64,000 nt of DNA from Craspedostauros australis. Taxonomy: Eukaryota; Bacillariophyta; Bacillariophyceae; Mastogloiales; Achnanthaceae. The stretch is from contig JAMXDE010000013.1 of the NCBI GenBank assembly GCA_026770025.1, positions 868,001-932,000 of the forward strand, written 5' to 3'. A model generated the notes under the pieces. The model made no database searches, was not told the DNA's origin, and saw only the letters and a program-made list of their open reading frames with translations. A program made the translations under genes and the position numbers. Below, piece by piece: positions 10,956 to 22,435 of the stretch (position 1 is the first letter of the stretch; each line of letters starts with the position of its first letter).

Positions 10956-13900
10956 TCAGGTCTTGTAGGTCGGGGTAGAGGACTCGGTGTGTCCTTTCCA
11001 GAAGAGGATGGGCTTCACGAGGGGCCAGAAGACAGCCCATGGGAGGAACTTCGTCATCACGTCGGCGACGTTCTGCGTGCCGGGGATCTTGATGAAGTAG
11101 AGGATGCCATCGGCGACAGCGGACCGGACGCGATGGTAGGCCAGTGCGTTGTGGCGCTTGGAGAGCATGCTCTTGGGGACCGTGGAGGAGGTGATGACGG
11201 ACTGGTTGTCGCCCAGCATCCAGCTGGGGCCGTCGATCGGAATGCCCATTTCACGAAAGGGCAAGACGGAGGGAGATGATCTGCTCCGTAGCTTGACGGG
11301 CAGCGACGAACTCGGACCCGTAGGTGGCGGTCTCAACTGTGCCTTGACGCTTGGAGAACCATTCGATGGGGGTCTGGTTGACCAGATGGAGTGCACCGGT
11401 GGCCGATCTGCCAGTGACTTGGCAGTGGAGAAGGTTGGCGTCGACGAACGTGGTGGTTCGGACGGGCTTGCCTTTCGGCTCGGGGATGTCGTCCGGAACC
11501 TCCTCAGAGGTCTTCCCGTAGACGGAGTAGATCCAGTCATGGTTGGGAACCTCGTAGTGAAGATCGAAGCGGGGAACGCAGGTGCGGAAGCGGATGGCAG
11601 CATCAGGGTGCTTACGAAGATATCCGTAGATGCGCTTTGCGCGGTCCAGATGGCCTTGGCGGGGAGCTGAGCGGAAGCGTGCCAGCGTCATGACGGCGAC
11701 AGAGATGTCGAACCGTCCGAGGGAGATACACCACTGGAGTGCACCGATGAGCGACATGAACTTGCGTTTGTCGGTTTCGCTAAGTTCGGAAGAGGTGTCG
11801 AGCTCTGGACTGTCAGCCTTGTCGAGAGGGCAGCTGATCTTGCGGGGAAGCTCGCCGAACATGCGTTCGTAGTTCTCCATCATCCGCTTGATGTAGGATT
11901 GCGGGGAGAGCTTGAGAGTGCCGTCGGGATCACGGCCGAAGTCAGCACCGAGGTGGTACTTGATAGGACCAACTCCCTTGAGCTGGTACCCGTACTTCGA
12001 AGAGAGGATGTCGAAGAAGGCCTTGGGGTCGGCCATCGTCGCGGTGAGATCATCAACGTAGACGCAGACGTACTCCCAATGGGAGTTGGCGTCACGCATC
12101 CAGACGTCGGGATCGGAGCGGCATTGGAGAAAACCCATGTCGCGAAGGGTGTCGGCGAGAGCCTCATGGAATCGGGCGCCCGATGTGCGCAGGCCGTAGA
12201 GTGCCTTGACTATCTGCATGGTATGACCAGCGAAGTCACCGAATTCGTCACCAGCGATGAAGCAGATGCGTTCTTGAGTGAAGGCCTCAAGATACGCATT
12301 GCCGATGTCTCCAACCCATGTTGGAATGCCGTTGAGTTCGCCGGCGAGGAGGGAGAGGCGGAGAGAGCGAAGACTGACCACACCTGCGTAGGATGCATCC
12401 TTGCAGGGGTCGGTGAGATGACCACCAGCGACACATCGCGCCTTGTGGCGGAGGTCGTGCTTCACAGCATAGACCCATTGGAGGCGGATCTTCTGGAAGC
12501 CGGAAGGGACAGGGGCGCCTTTGCCGAGAGACTTGAAGGTGTGGTACCCAAAGAGTTGGTCCATCTCCTTCTTCTCGGCATCGGCCCAGAGAGTGTTGCC
12601 GTTCTTATCGTCGAGTCGCAGCGCTTCTTTGTGGTTGCGGGGGACTTGGACGCCGAACTGGAAGGTGGGAGCGTGGTTGAAGGTCTTGGATTTGTGGACC
12701 TGGCGCTCGAGACGATGGGTGCGGATGGCGAGGCGCTTGAGGCGCTTCCAGCCAGGCTCGTCGAGCAGCTCGTGGCGGCGGCCGTAGGCAGCGCAAGAGA
12801 CAGGATCATCCTGAATCATGATGGAGAGGGGTTCGGTGGAGGTGGAGCCGTCTCCCCATTTCACGATGACGTTGAAACTGGATCCCTTGTAGGAGGGAGA
12901 GGAAGATGAGAGGGGACCCTCGTGTCCGATGATGGAGTCGAACTCCCACTTGGCGTCGGGGTCGTCGTTGTGCTCCTGTTGCCGTTCGATGATGTCGGCG
13001 AGCTCAACGTAGGAGATGAGGTCATGCGTCTCCCCATCGGCCAGTGCGAGTAGCATCTTGACACGTTGGTGGTTGGCTGCGTCAAGGTCATTGACCTTTT
13101 GCACCACCTCCGCTTTGACTTGCTGGCCATCCTTCTCGTGGATGAAGGTCATCCCAACGAGATCCTCAGGAGAGAACTTCGGGATATGGACCTTGGCATT
13201 CCCCACTGTTTCAGGGTCTGTGCCGCGGCGGTCAGCCAGGATGGAATCGGCGAGGGAGTGTACGATGGGGTCGGAGTCAGGAGGGACGGAGATGTCGTCG
13301 TCTGGCTCTCCATTCGCCACATTCATGGCATCAGAGCCATCGTCCTCCCCAACAATGGGGAAGGGGAAGTCCGCACGAAGATTGCGGGTGGCAGAGTCGT
13401 CGGCAGGTCGGATGGCAGACCGAGGAAGAAGTCGTTGGGTCTCGTCGTCGAGGACCCAGAAGGTAAGATCATCGCCTTTGTGCAGGCAGGGACCGGCCCA
13501 GCGTCCACTGCGCTCCTTGGACTGGCTGGGGAAGGTGGGGTTGTCAACCCGGTAGTAGACAGGCTGCCACCATCGGTAGGGCAGGAACTTGGAGATGTCC
13601 GGTCGCTGTCCGAAGGCAGCTTGAAGGGGGGTGATGGAGCCAGCGGTGACCTGCGCGATGTGGTTGAAGAGATCAACCACATAGAGCGTGCAGATCAGCC
13701 AGAAGCGGTCGGGAGTACCCGTGCGATCCATCACACCGTTGGTTGTGCGTTTGATATCCTGGATCCAGCGTTCCGCGCCGTTCTGATGCTGGTGTTCCGG
13801 CTCACTCTGGTGATCACGGATGTGATACTGCCGGAGGATCTCCATAACCTTGTTACCGATCTGCGCCTTGGCGTTGTCGGACATCAGTAGGTCAGGAGCC

Positions 13901-16542
13901 CCATGGCGTCGGATGAAGTCACGGAGAGTGTCGGAGATGCGGCTCTCGGATGGCATGGGAAAGCCGGCCGTGAACCGAGAGTCGAGGGCGACGTACACCT
14001 GAAGCATGGTGCAGCCGCCATGGCCGGGAACCCCGTCGTCGTGAGCAGGGGTATCGGAGAAGAGCGTATCCATCGCAACCGTCTCATGGAGACGGTCGAC
14101 GTTGGCTGCTGGGAACCGAGACTTGAAATGCTTGCGCATGGAGAAGCGCTCGGCGGTACGGTACCACTGGGAGGTGCACCGAAGAGTGTCGCGAACGCGA
14201 CGAGCTGGTATCCAGCCGAAGTGGGGGCGGAGGGCCTCGTAGTCAGCAGGCTTGCGAGTGGCAATGATGCTGCCCGGGTTGTCAGCGATGTTGGCTTGGC
14301 GAGCACCAGTGTAGGCCATGAGAACGGTAGAGTTGTTCTCGCGGCGCTGGAGTGCTGCGGCGTCATCATCGTCGACGTCGTCGAGGTTCATCTCCTGGTC
14401 GAGAGAAGAAGGGTCCCATTCGTCGTCCGCTGTGAAGTCAACATGCGGATACTTGTCGAGTTCAGAGCGGGTGGGCTTGGCCATGTCCATGTAGGACAGG
14501 CCTTGCCGGACAGCCAGTGGGATGATGTGGCCTCCTGGTGTGATGATGGTCTGGCGACCTCCAGGGAGATTCCGTGGGCGTTCGTTGACATCCATTCCAA
14601 AGGCACCAAGCTGGTTGGATGAATGGATGGTCTTGCCCTTTCCGTAGAGCGCATATTGGTGGAATTTACCAATGATGGGCCCTTCGGTGGTCTGGATGAG
14701 ACCAGCAACCGTACCGATGTCGAGGTTGGCGATGGCAGAGTCACCAATGCCACTGACGTCGGCGGTGTGTCCCGTCTTGCAGAGAACGAGGACGTCATTG
14801 CCGGCCAGGCCACCATTGGCACCGCTGTCGACGAGAGAGCCAGAGTGGTCCTTGACAAGCTTGTTGAAGCTGTACCGGACCACCGTGGAGTTGGCAAGGC
14901 GCCAGGTCTGGCCCTTGTAGACCAGTTGAGGAGTATCGTCAGACGAAGAGGTGGACTTGGTCTGTGCGAGAAGGCGATCGATGGCAGTGGACTGGTCACT
15001 GGCCTTGGAAGAGTCCGTGTTACCAGCGGATGGAGTTGCGGAAGGAGTGTCGGTGGTGCCCGAAGATGTGGCAGCGTTGTTGGCAGCTCGGTGGGAGTCA
15101 GCCTTGCCCTTGCCCTTGTTCTTGCGCCACTTTCCCTTTGCCTCAAGGAAAGCCTTACGCTGATCCTTGGACATCTCACGCCATTCATCATTGGGGATGG
15201 AACGACGATCGTCCTTGGCATAGTCCTTGCCATTTCCCTTGCCAGCAGAGCCGCCGGTCTTGGCGTTGTTGACCTTGCGCCGAGATGTGGTGCGAGGCTG
15301 GTTGGCATCGAGGGATTGTGCCTCATCTCGAACGAACTCGAGGAGGTCTTCAAAGGAGACACCAACCTTGATGAAGCCGCGAGATTGCTTGTGACGTTGA
15401 CGGGAGTTGGACTTCACGTTGGTGTAGGCCCGAGTCAAGTCGACATCAGGACCGATGGCGGTACGCAACCATTGCTGCTTGACCGCCTCATCGACACATG
15501 CATCATCGAGCTCTTCGATGTCATCGAGCTTGGTTTCCCAGGCATCGAGGAATTGCTCGCGGGTCTTGGTCCAAGATTGGTCCAATCGGAAGGCGACGAT
15601 GGCATCTCTGTACTTGATGGACAGAGTCTCGCCGACGACGCCACTGGTGTAGCTATCGACGAGATCGGCGTAGGCCGCACGGCCATCGCAAGACTTCTTG
15701 TAGGCACGGATGATGCGCCGACTCTTGGAAGTCTTGACATGCTCAGTGAGCACGGCGAAGAGGTAGCGATTCTGGCTCGCGAAGAAGGCCTCGTCCTTGG
15801 GTGCCGGCATGAAATCCATATCGAGATGGTGGTTGAGTCCATGGGAGAAGGAAAGAGTCTCGAAGGTCCGCATGAAGGTGAGGAAGTGCTTGTCGTCCTT
15901 CAGTGTTGGGAGCGACAGGCTCTCTCGCTTGGTCGCCTTGCTGAACTCCTTGACGTAGTCAGCCGGTAGCTCCATGGCTTGGACACCTTGGAAGTTGGAA
16001 GAGGGTGCCATGGATGGAGTCACAGGCGGTTGCGGGAAGGCAGGATCAGGCACCGAAGCCGAAGGATCGAATGCGAAGTTCACATGCGGAGGTTCTTCAG
16101 GCACCGGACGGAATGCGGATGCTGGAGTGGTGGTGTGGTGGCCCATGCCCATCGGAGACGGAATGGGAGAGCTTGCAGTCGAATGCGAGTGCGAAGACGG
16201 AAGGGAAGGGTTGTTCTGCTCAGCTGTGAACGCCATGAACGAGGTACAATCGAGATCGTTCCAGGTGTTGTCGTCGAGGATGGCTTGGGTGAGATACCAC
16301 TTGCCAAGGTTGAGGATCTTGCGGATGTGGTTCACTCCGAGTACGGCGACGATGGTTTCGCCATCTTCGGTATCATCGCGAAGTTGGAAGCTGCGAAGAT
16401 CATCTTCAGTGAGCGAGACAAGGTCAAGGGGGCTGACAATGTCCGCATGGGCGATGATATCGCGAGGAGTGGAGTCCAAAGGAATGCCAATGACACCGAG
16501 GATGTGATCCAGGGTGGCGAGGTCCATCTCAGGAGTCGACAT
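10956..16542 (-). CDS. Gag-Pol coding region of the first copia element
   Basis: The region begins at an ATG at 16542, about 320 bp inside the 5' LTR. Approximate parts along the strand: Gag at 16.5-15.2 kb, with a helical capsid-like part followed by a Lys/Gly-rich basic stretch; aspartic protease near 14.8 kb; integrase core around 14.0-13.6 kb; reverse transcriptase around 12.5-11.8 kb; and RNase H in the last ~0.6 kb. Gag and Pol appear to be made as one polyprotein, as is usual in copia elements of this kind. The region reads as nearly whole, with about one break. Its close relation to other diatom CoDi elements is inferred from domain order and reverse transcriptase motifs. Confidence 0.9.
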
Positions 16543-16863
16543 GATTGGCGATGGATGGATGGAGCGAGTGGATGAGGATGCTGGAGGCTGAAGGATAGCT
16601 GAGGCTGGAGTGCACTGACTGAATCGTCTTCTGGTGCGGGAGGGTGCTGCAGGAAGTCTTGGATGGCTGAGTGGGAAGGCCCGAACTCAGCAGGGGAACC
16701 GAAAGGAGGGCGTTCTGCGAATGCGAGAAAGCCGAAGGGAAGCCGAAAATCACGTCGTCACGTGATGGAAGGTGAAGGGATCGCTCGTGGATGGACGAGG
16801 GATGAAGGATGGATGGATTGTCACGCAATCAATTCAGTAGGTGAAAGCTTGCGACTGTTAATC

Positions 16864-17494
16864 TATTAGAGCGTAATCGTAGATGGGTTTGAAGATACCG
16901 CACCGAGAACGTAGAGTGATCAAGTCGTTGTTGTTGGTGAGGAGAGTGTTGGTTTACTGTGTTATTCGTATGGTAGTTGGAATGCTGTCGAGCTCACAAG
17001 ATTGTCTTCTTGGAACTGTGAGCATGATAGAGGCATGACATGATCTCATGCAATTGCAGACGAAATTAACACGGAGACAACACGACAAATGTGCGTGTTA
17101 CTGTGTGAAGATGAGGTGCAAAAGGTCAATGAACAAAACACCGCGATAGCCCGTGTTGTAAATTACGTCTTCTCACGATGTTGCTAGTAGTACGATCACA
17201 CGATTGATCGTATTCACTTGAGAAGGTCAGGGCAAGATTCGCACGTGTCACACCCAAGATCCAAGTCTGTCCTGATTGGGCAGATTGGCTCATCTTGGCA
17301 AGAAATCAATTTCCACGACATTTTTGGATCTGTGATTGAGGGAAAACGATTCTTGCGACGCGAAATGCGACACAAATCTGACACAACGGATTTTCGACCA
17401 AAATTTCCGTTCGGAACGGAAAAGGTAAGAAAAGTGAAGATTTCTGATTGGTCGACGGGTGTCGCTATTGTTAGAGATTTAGCGTGCGCTAATA
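16864..17494 (-). repeat. 5' LTR of the first copia element
   Basis: 631 bp matching 10301-10931 with about three differences. As the upstream LTR it should hold the element's promoter, although I could not place a TATA box or start site with confidence. Confidence 0.92.
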
Positions 17495-19636
17495 TGCTTT
17501 GTTGTCGCGGCTGAACATGTTGCTGGGCAACACATCAGAAAGACAAATACGAGTATGCCACGCGCACTGGCAAAGCTACTGTTCCACTTATCACACCACG
17601 ACCTTGCCTACCTTTTTGTCTGAGAATGGTATTATATGTTGTGAGGTGACTTGCTGTGGATTTGATTGTTGTTGGTCTGTTGGAGACTTGCTGGATTTCA
17701 CTTTATGAGCTTCCAAGGTTGCCTCGGATATCTGGAACTTGGGCAATTGCTGTCGATGAATTTGGCGTGAGTTCAAGTGTGTACCCCACATGTGCGCAGG
17801 CATGATGGAGTGTGGTTTTGAAAAGTGGAGGAGGAAACCTCATGGATTTGAGTGGAGGAGAGTACTCTTTGCTACGCAGGCATGCCATGCGTTGGAGCAG
17901 GTCTGGCAAGACTTTGGAGATGATTTCCACCTTGTTTGCATTCTTCGGCGGCTTTGCGTGTGTGAACTGTCCTTGCTCCGGCATTACCGCAACTCATCCG
18001 AACAGTGGTAGAGACCATCTCTGGAGGGAAGACCAGAAGAGAGTAACACTGGAACGTTCATGTGTAGTTCGTCACCAACACCAGAGGGGTGCCGCAAGAC
18101 GACTTCCGTAGCCTGCGATGATTCGCGAAGAAGAACATTGACATGCAGTGCTGTCACAGAACTGGACAGGAATGGCCACCGACCAACAAACACCAACGAA
18201 TTGTGCCACCATAGCTTTCCCCTTTTTCCTTCCACACACGCAGCTCCGTGTTTGAAAACTTGAGGTGACCACTCTACTTCATCTGAATGCGTACTTACTC
18301 GTCTGCACAAATGTTCGGTTCCAGTATTGTCTGAGGTGCGAACTAACAATCACACACGAACCACGCAGACAAACAAGGAAAGCTACACAAAGCGAGAACG
18401 GTGAGAAAAGTCCAACGAAGACCACGGCATGAAGCTGCTTTTCGCTCAGAATCAGACATGATCTTCCTTCCAACTCGCAAAGATATCAGCATCTGCCCTG
18501 GTGGCACCAATTTACGCAGCACGGTTTGCTGTGACCTGTTTTCACAAAGGTGGCTTCATGTGATCGTGAAATGTAGTGTAAGACGATCTTGCGAATGAAT
18601 TTCAACCTGCATGCAGGCATGGTTGCTAACCTCCTGTTTGCTGCACACAGCGGATACAGAAACTCGAGCAGTCGACACCCGAGAACCGGCAATGAAGCAA
18701 CGGCTCTCACGGTATTGGGAACACGATGTGTGGTGCTGTGTATGTCCAAGACACTCGACCGAACTGTTGGACACTTGCGCTTCTCCTCCTACTTCCCCTT
18801 CTCTTCCCATGACACTTTGATGCCTGCCTTGTGCCGGTGGATGTTGGTGTCATGATGCAGCGTCACGATGGAATGTGGTGCCAAGAGTTGTCTTTGCCCA
18901 TGAATTGGCAGTCCTCAAATCGCGAGCATGGCACACTGTACAGCGACAGAGCCAGCGAGCAAGGTTATTGCCACATCACTATGAGCACAATGGCCTCCCC
19001 GCGTCACCCCGGATCGATCTTCGGTAGAAACTGCACAGAACATGGATGAGGTCCAGTGAGCAGAGAAGTTTTCCGTCCAGAGATGACAGTGGCAGAACTT
19101 CAACAGAGTTCACTTGGCTTTTCCTGTCTGGCGCGGACTTGCGAAGATACTTGTATGCGGCATGTCTATGCACTCTTCCACCCCTTCTGTTCAAGTCAAC
19201 TTTTTGCTTCTCGGGAGAGTACAATCAGGATCCACTACCGTGACACACCAAAGATGAACCCCTTATTTTGGGGGTGCATTCTCCAAGGTCATTTGGAACA
19301 CTTCTGCAAGTCGTGGATGGATGACATTACATCGGCCACAAGCACAACAACCGCATTCGACAAACCCACATCAACACAACCAAAGAGGAGGGCGCGAGAA
19401 TACCTACCGTACCATACCATACCATACCATACCATACCATACCATACCATACCATACCAAGCTGATCTTCCACAACGGCACGCTCGGACCACACGGTGAC
19501 TTAACTGCTCCAAAGATTGAAGCGCAATAGCATCTGCATCTGGAGAGGCCGGGCAGATTGGATTCTCACGGGGCAGCTCGGCCGTCGTGACTATCCAGCA
19601 GCATCGACGCAGGATGAGAGCACGTCGATACTGTAG
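17495..19636. other. 2.1-kb intergenic stretch, no supported gene
   Basis: Many short open frames occur on both strands, but none shows a recognisable domain, a plausible splice pattern or biased composition. The one distinct element is a five-base tandem repeat near 19411. The right part is upstream of the SGNH hydrolase gene. Confidence 0.5.
19411..19460. repeat. ACCAT microsatellite
   Basis: About nine perfect tandem copies of ACCAT, ending in an imperfect one. It lies roughly 180 bp upstream of the SGNH hydrolase start codon. Confidence 0.9.
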
Positions 19637-21991
19637 ATGCCAGTCGTACTCGCAAGACATGCGATGAGGGCCTCCTATACCAAACCCACAGACCAGCAGC
19701 GTGTGAATGCCAACACGAATGCGACTGGATTCATGTCGCTGGCGTGCTCTACCAAGAGGAAGATGAAGATCATCCTTGGCATCGCCTTCGGTCTTTGGTC
19801 CGCCAGTCTGTATTCGATCGCAGTGTTGCAACATGCGCACGGCGCGACGAGCGGCAGCGCTGTTCTCCTGGGTGACGGCAGAGAGTTCGTTGCATCGGCA
19901 CGCTACGTTGATTTCGATAGCGATCGTGCAGCGATTCCATTGCAGACCGATGCAGCAATCTCCCGACGCTGTAGCACCTCCATGTGTTGCCACTATGAAC
20001 AGCACGCGGTGGGCCTTCTTGAAGGGCGCAATGCAGAAGACGCGGAGACGAGCAAAAATGGTGGGAATGTCCACCGCGCGAACTACGGCCGGTTGCCATC
20101 CAAGCAGTACCTTTGGCAACACGCCAAACAGACGCTGATCCGATCGTTCCGTCAGTCCGATCTGTCCGGGATACCCGCAGCCGATGCACAGCAGCAGCGG
20201 TATGATGATTGGTTGGAGCAGATCTTCCACCTGCTTTCACCGCACCAGCTGAATCGTTCACGGAAGACTCCGCCAGACCCTGCCGTGATCCGTGAGATCC
20301 ATTCCATTTTGCAACAGCAGTGGGAGCATCAGCAGAAAAGTTTGCGACGGACGAACGATGCGCGACCATCTCGACCGCTCCGTATTGCCGTGTTCGGCGG
20401 CTCTGTCACTGCGGGTCATGACTGGGAGAAGAGCATACCGATCGATGTGAGGATTGCCAAGGACAATGTTTCGCCGACGCAGCAGCATGCCTGGCCGGTG
20501 AGGTTGGAATCCATCATCAACGCGGCGCTTGGCTTTGAGGCTGTTTCGGTCTTGAACATCGCAGTCTCGGCAACGACATCGGATGTCGGCAGCCTCATCT
20601 TGGAGTATGGCCTGTTCCCGCCGGACTACCCACCCGACGGTCCCGATATCATCATCAGTGCATTTGCCACCAACGACGTGCGATCCGGCAAGACGTCGCG
20701 GGGATCCAGGCACATGGCGCAGATGCAGGACTTCATCCGCAAGGCGCAAGAGCTGCGGTGCGGGCCGTTGCCCATGGTCGTAATGTTGAATGACATCGGT
20801 GTTTGGCCAGGTCCGTTGGACGGGCCCATGCGGTACGATTCGCAGCAAGGACTCGTGGCATCATGGAATCATGTCATGGGAATCAGCTACGGCGACGTGA
20901 TTCGCGACATCGTCCTCGCCAATCCCCACTCGACCGACTTCAACAACGAATGGATGCCGGATCCCAAGGCGAAGCGCAGATCGACAGTCAACGGCTGGTC
21001 GTCGCAGTCCAAGGTGCATCCCGGATTGGGATACCACGTCGCGTTGGCTTGGGTGGTGGCATACAACTTCTTCGTTGAAGCATACGATCACTGTCAACAG
21101 GAACTGGATGGCATGGGCATGGACATGGGCATGGACATGGATGCCGACATTGCTCGTGCCGGTGGCAACGACGATGTGGGCGATGGTAGAAACAGAAGGT
21201 CGACATTCGATTTGATCCGTCAAAACGAAAAGCTTGCCATATCGTCGTCATCTTCGAACTTGAAGGCACCACCCGATGGGCCTTTGCCACCGCTCTCGAG
21301 CTTGGATATGGACACGAGGACCGTACTCGATGGATGGGAACGATCCGCCCAAGAGTGGCAGGACGAATGCAAGCATCGAAAGGACGGACAAGCGCGCAAG
21401 GTCTGCAGCTTCGCCTGGGTGTCGAACCGACTGACGCAGATGGGGACAGTCCAGCAGGTGGAGGACCTCATCTTTCCACTGATCACATCGAACGACGGTT
21501 GGATTGTGGATGGTGTGGGGAATTCCGGAGATTGGTTGGACAAGGTCGGTTTGGAGGCGACGAAGGCCAACGCACGTTTCGTCCTGCAACACACGAATGG
21601 GATGGGCATTCCCCATGTTGTCAAAGCCGCGGGAGGATCCAAAATTGATGCCAGGCACGGCGACCATGTGGACGACGGCAGCGAAAGCGCTGCGGAAGTA
21701 CGTCACATGGTGATAATCGCATTGCACAGCTACGGATCCAAATGGGAGGGATCCAAGCTGGAAGTGAAGGTGCGAAACAAGAACAAGGATGCGAATACCG
21801 CAAGTGCAAACAAGGAGATGGCGTTTCATCTCGAAGGCCATCACAGATCTCGAACCTCAATACTGGTGCCATACAAGTTTGATCTCGCAGGAGCCGCCAG
21901 GTTGAAGCCTGGTGAAACATTGGAGGCCGACTTCGAGCTGGTTGGAGGATCGGCGTTCAAGATTCTGGGTTTGGCTTTTTGCTCGCGATAG
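19637..21991 (+). CDS. SGNH/GDSL-type hydrolase with N-terminal membrane anchor
   Basis: A single-exon gene of 784 residues. A hydrophobic segment at about 44-65 behind a Lys/Arg cluster looks like a signal anchor, placing the rest in the ER/Golgi lumen or outside the cell. The catalytic domain covers about 247-485: block I FGGSVTAG (253-260, nucleophile Ser), block III-like AFATND (342-347), and a C-terminal VHPGLGYH (460-467) supplying the catalytic His. The family removes O-acyl groups from lipids or glycans; the substrate here is unknown. Residues of about 490-600 are linker-like, with a Met/Asp/Gly repeat. The last ~200 residues form a beta-rich domain, possibly a carbohydrate-binding or accessory module. 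ATGs at codons 33 and 43 are alternative starts, and the second would still retain the anchor. Confidence 0.85.
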   Translation: MPVVLARHAMRASYTKPTDQQRVNANTNATGFMSLACSTKRKMKIILGIAFGLWSASLYSIAVLQHAHGATSGSAVLLGDGREFVASARYVDFDSDRAAIPLQTDAAISRRCSTSMCCHYEQHAVGLLEGRNAEDAETSKNGGNVHRANYGRLPSKQYLWQHAKQTLIRSFRQSDLSGIPAADAQQQRYDDWLEQIFHLLSPHQLNRSRKTPPDPAVIREIHSILQQQWEHQQKSLRRTNDARPSRPLRIAVFGGSVTAGHDWEKSIPIDVRIAKDNVSPTQQHAWPVRLESIINAALGFEAVSVLNIAVSATTSDVGSLILEYGLFPPDYPPDGPDIIISAFATNDVRSGKTSRGSRHMAQMQDFIRKAQELRCGPLPMVVMLNDIGVWPGPLDGPMRYDSQQGLVASWNHVMGISYGDVIRDIVLANPHSTDFNNEWMPDPKAKRRSTVNGWSSQSKVHPGLGYHVALAWVVAYNFFVEAYDHCQQELDGMGMDMGMDMDADIARAGGNDDVGDGRNRRSTFDLIRQNEKLAISSSSSNLKAPPDGPLPPLSSLDMDTRTVLDGWERSAQEWQDECKHRKDGQARKVCSFAWVSNRLTQMGTVQQVEDLIFPLITSNDGWIVDGVGNSGDWLDKVGLEATKANARFVLQHTNGMGIPHVVKAAGGSKIDARHGDHVDDGSESAAEVRHMVIIALHSYGSKWEGSKLEVKVRNKNKDANTASANKEMAFHLEGHHRSRTSILVPYKFDLAGAARLKPGETLEADFELVGGSAFKILGLAFCSR

Positions 21992-22435
21992 AGACTCGTG
22001 ATTGGAAATGGTGCCTTGAGTCGTGTGTGAGTTTTTGAATTTCGACAACACATCAGTTGGATTTGTGAGAGTTCGCGTTGTTGGTATTGTTGGTGTTGTT
22101 GGTGATGTGAAGATCTCCATTGTCCAATGTCCACCGCATGCGATCCCTCGCCACACCTTGGAGTCATCCACCCGGACGATCTATTATACTCGTAGATCGT
22201 ACATTAGCTCGTAATTGCATCCATACTATTAGTGCAAGCAGAGGACAATACCTCGACATCATCTCGATCATCGCCGTGCGAGGGTTCCATTCGGAAGGAA
22301 CGGCGCGAGGCAGCGAAGCGGGTGATTCCATGGAGCGTTGATAGGTTCCACCCGCATCGTATTATACCTACGTGCCATACGACTACTTGTTCGAGTACAA
22401 CATAGCACGAACAGAGCAGGTTGAACAGATAGGCG
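21992..22435. other. Intergenic region between two plus-strand genes
   Basis: About 440 bp holding the 3' flank of the SGNH hydrolase gene and the upstream region of the esterase gene. No motif can be assigned. The true start of the next gene may be at 22619, which would lengthen this region. Confidence 0.45.

Larger units (their letters stand above)
10301..17494 (-). mobile_element. Ty1/copia LTR retrotransposon (CoDi-like), young, nearly whole
   Basis: A 7.2-kb element on the minus strand: 5' LTR at 16864-17494, Gag-Pol coding region, and 3' LTR at 10301-10931. Domain order is Gag, protease, integrase, reverse transcriptase, RNase H, which is the copia order. The two LTRs are the same length (631 bp) and differ at only about three positions by eye, so insertion was recent. 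The coding region has about one break. A purine-rich tract lies directly before the 3' LTR. No clear target-site duplication is seen: flanks at 10300 and 17495 do not match. The left end abuts an unrelated gene fragment. Confidence 0.93.

Noticed and set aside
11899-15969. Long plus-strand frames of up to 448 codons
   Set aside because: They are antisense shadows of the copia Gag-Pol coding region, created by its GC-rich third positions.
19289-20230. 313-codon minus-strand frame
   Set aside because: It lies antisense to the SGNH hydrolase gene and reads the ACCAT microsatellite; no motif of its own.
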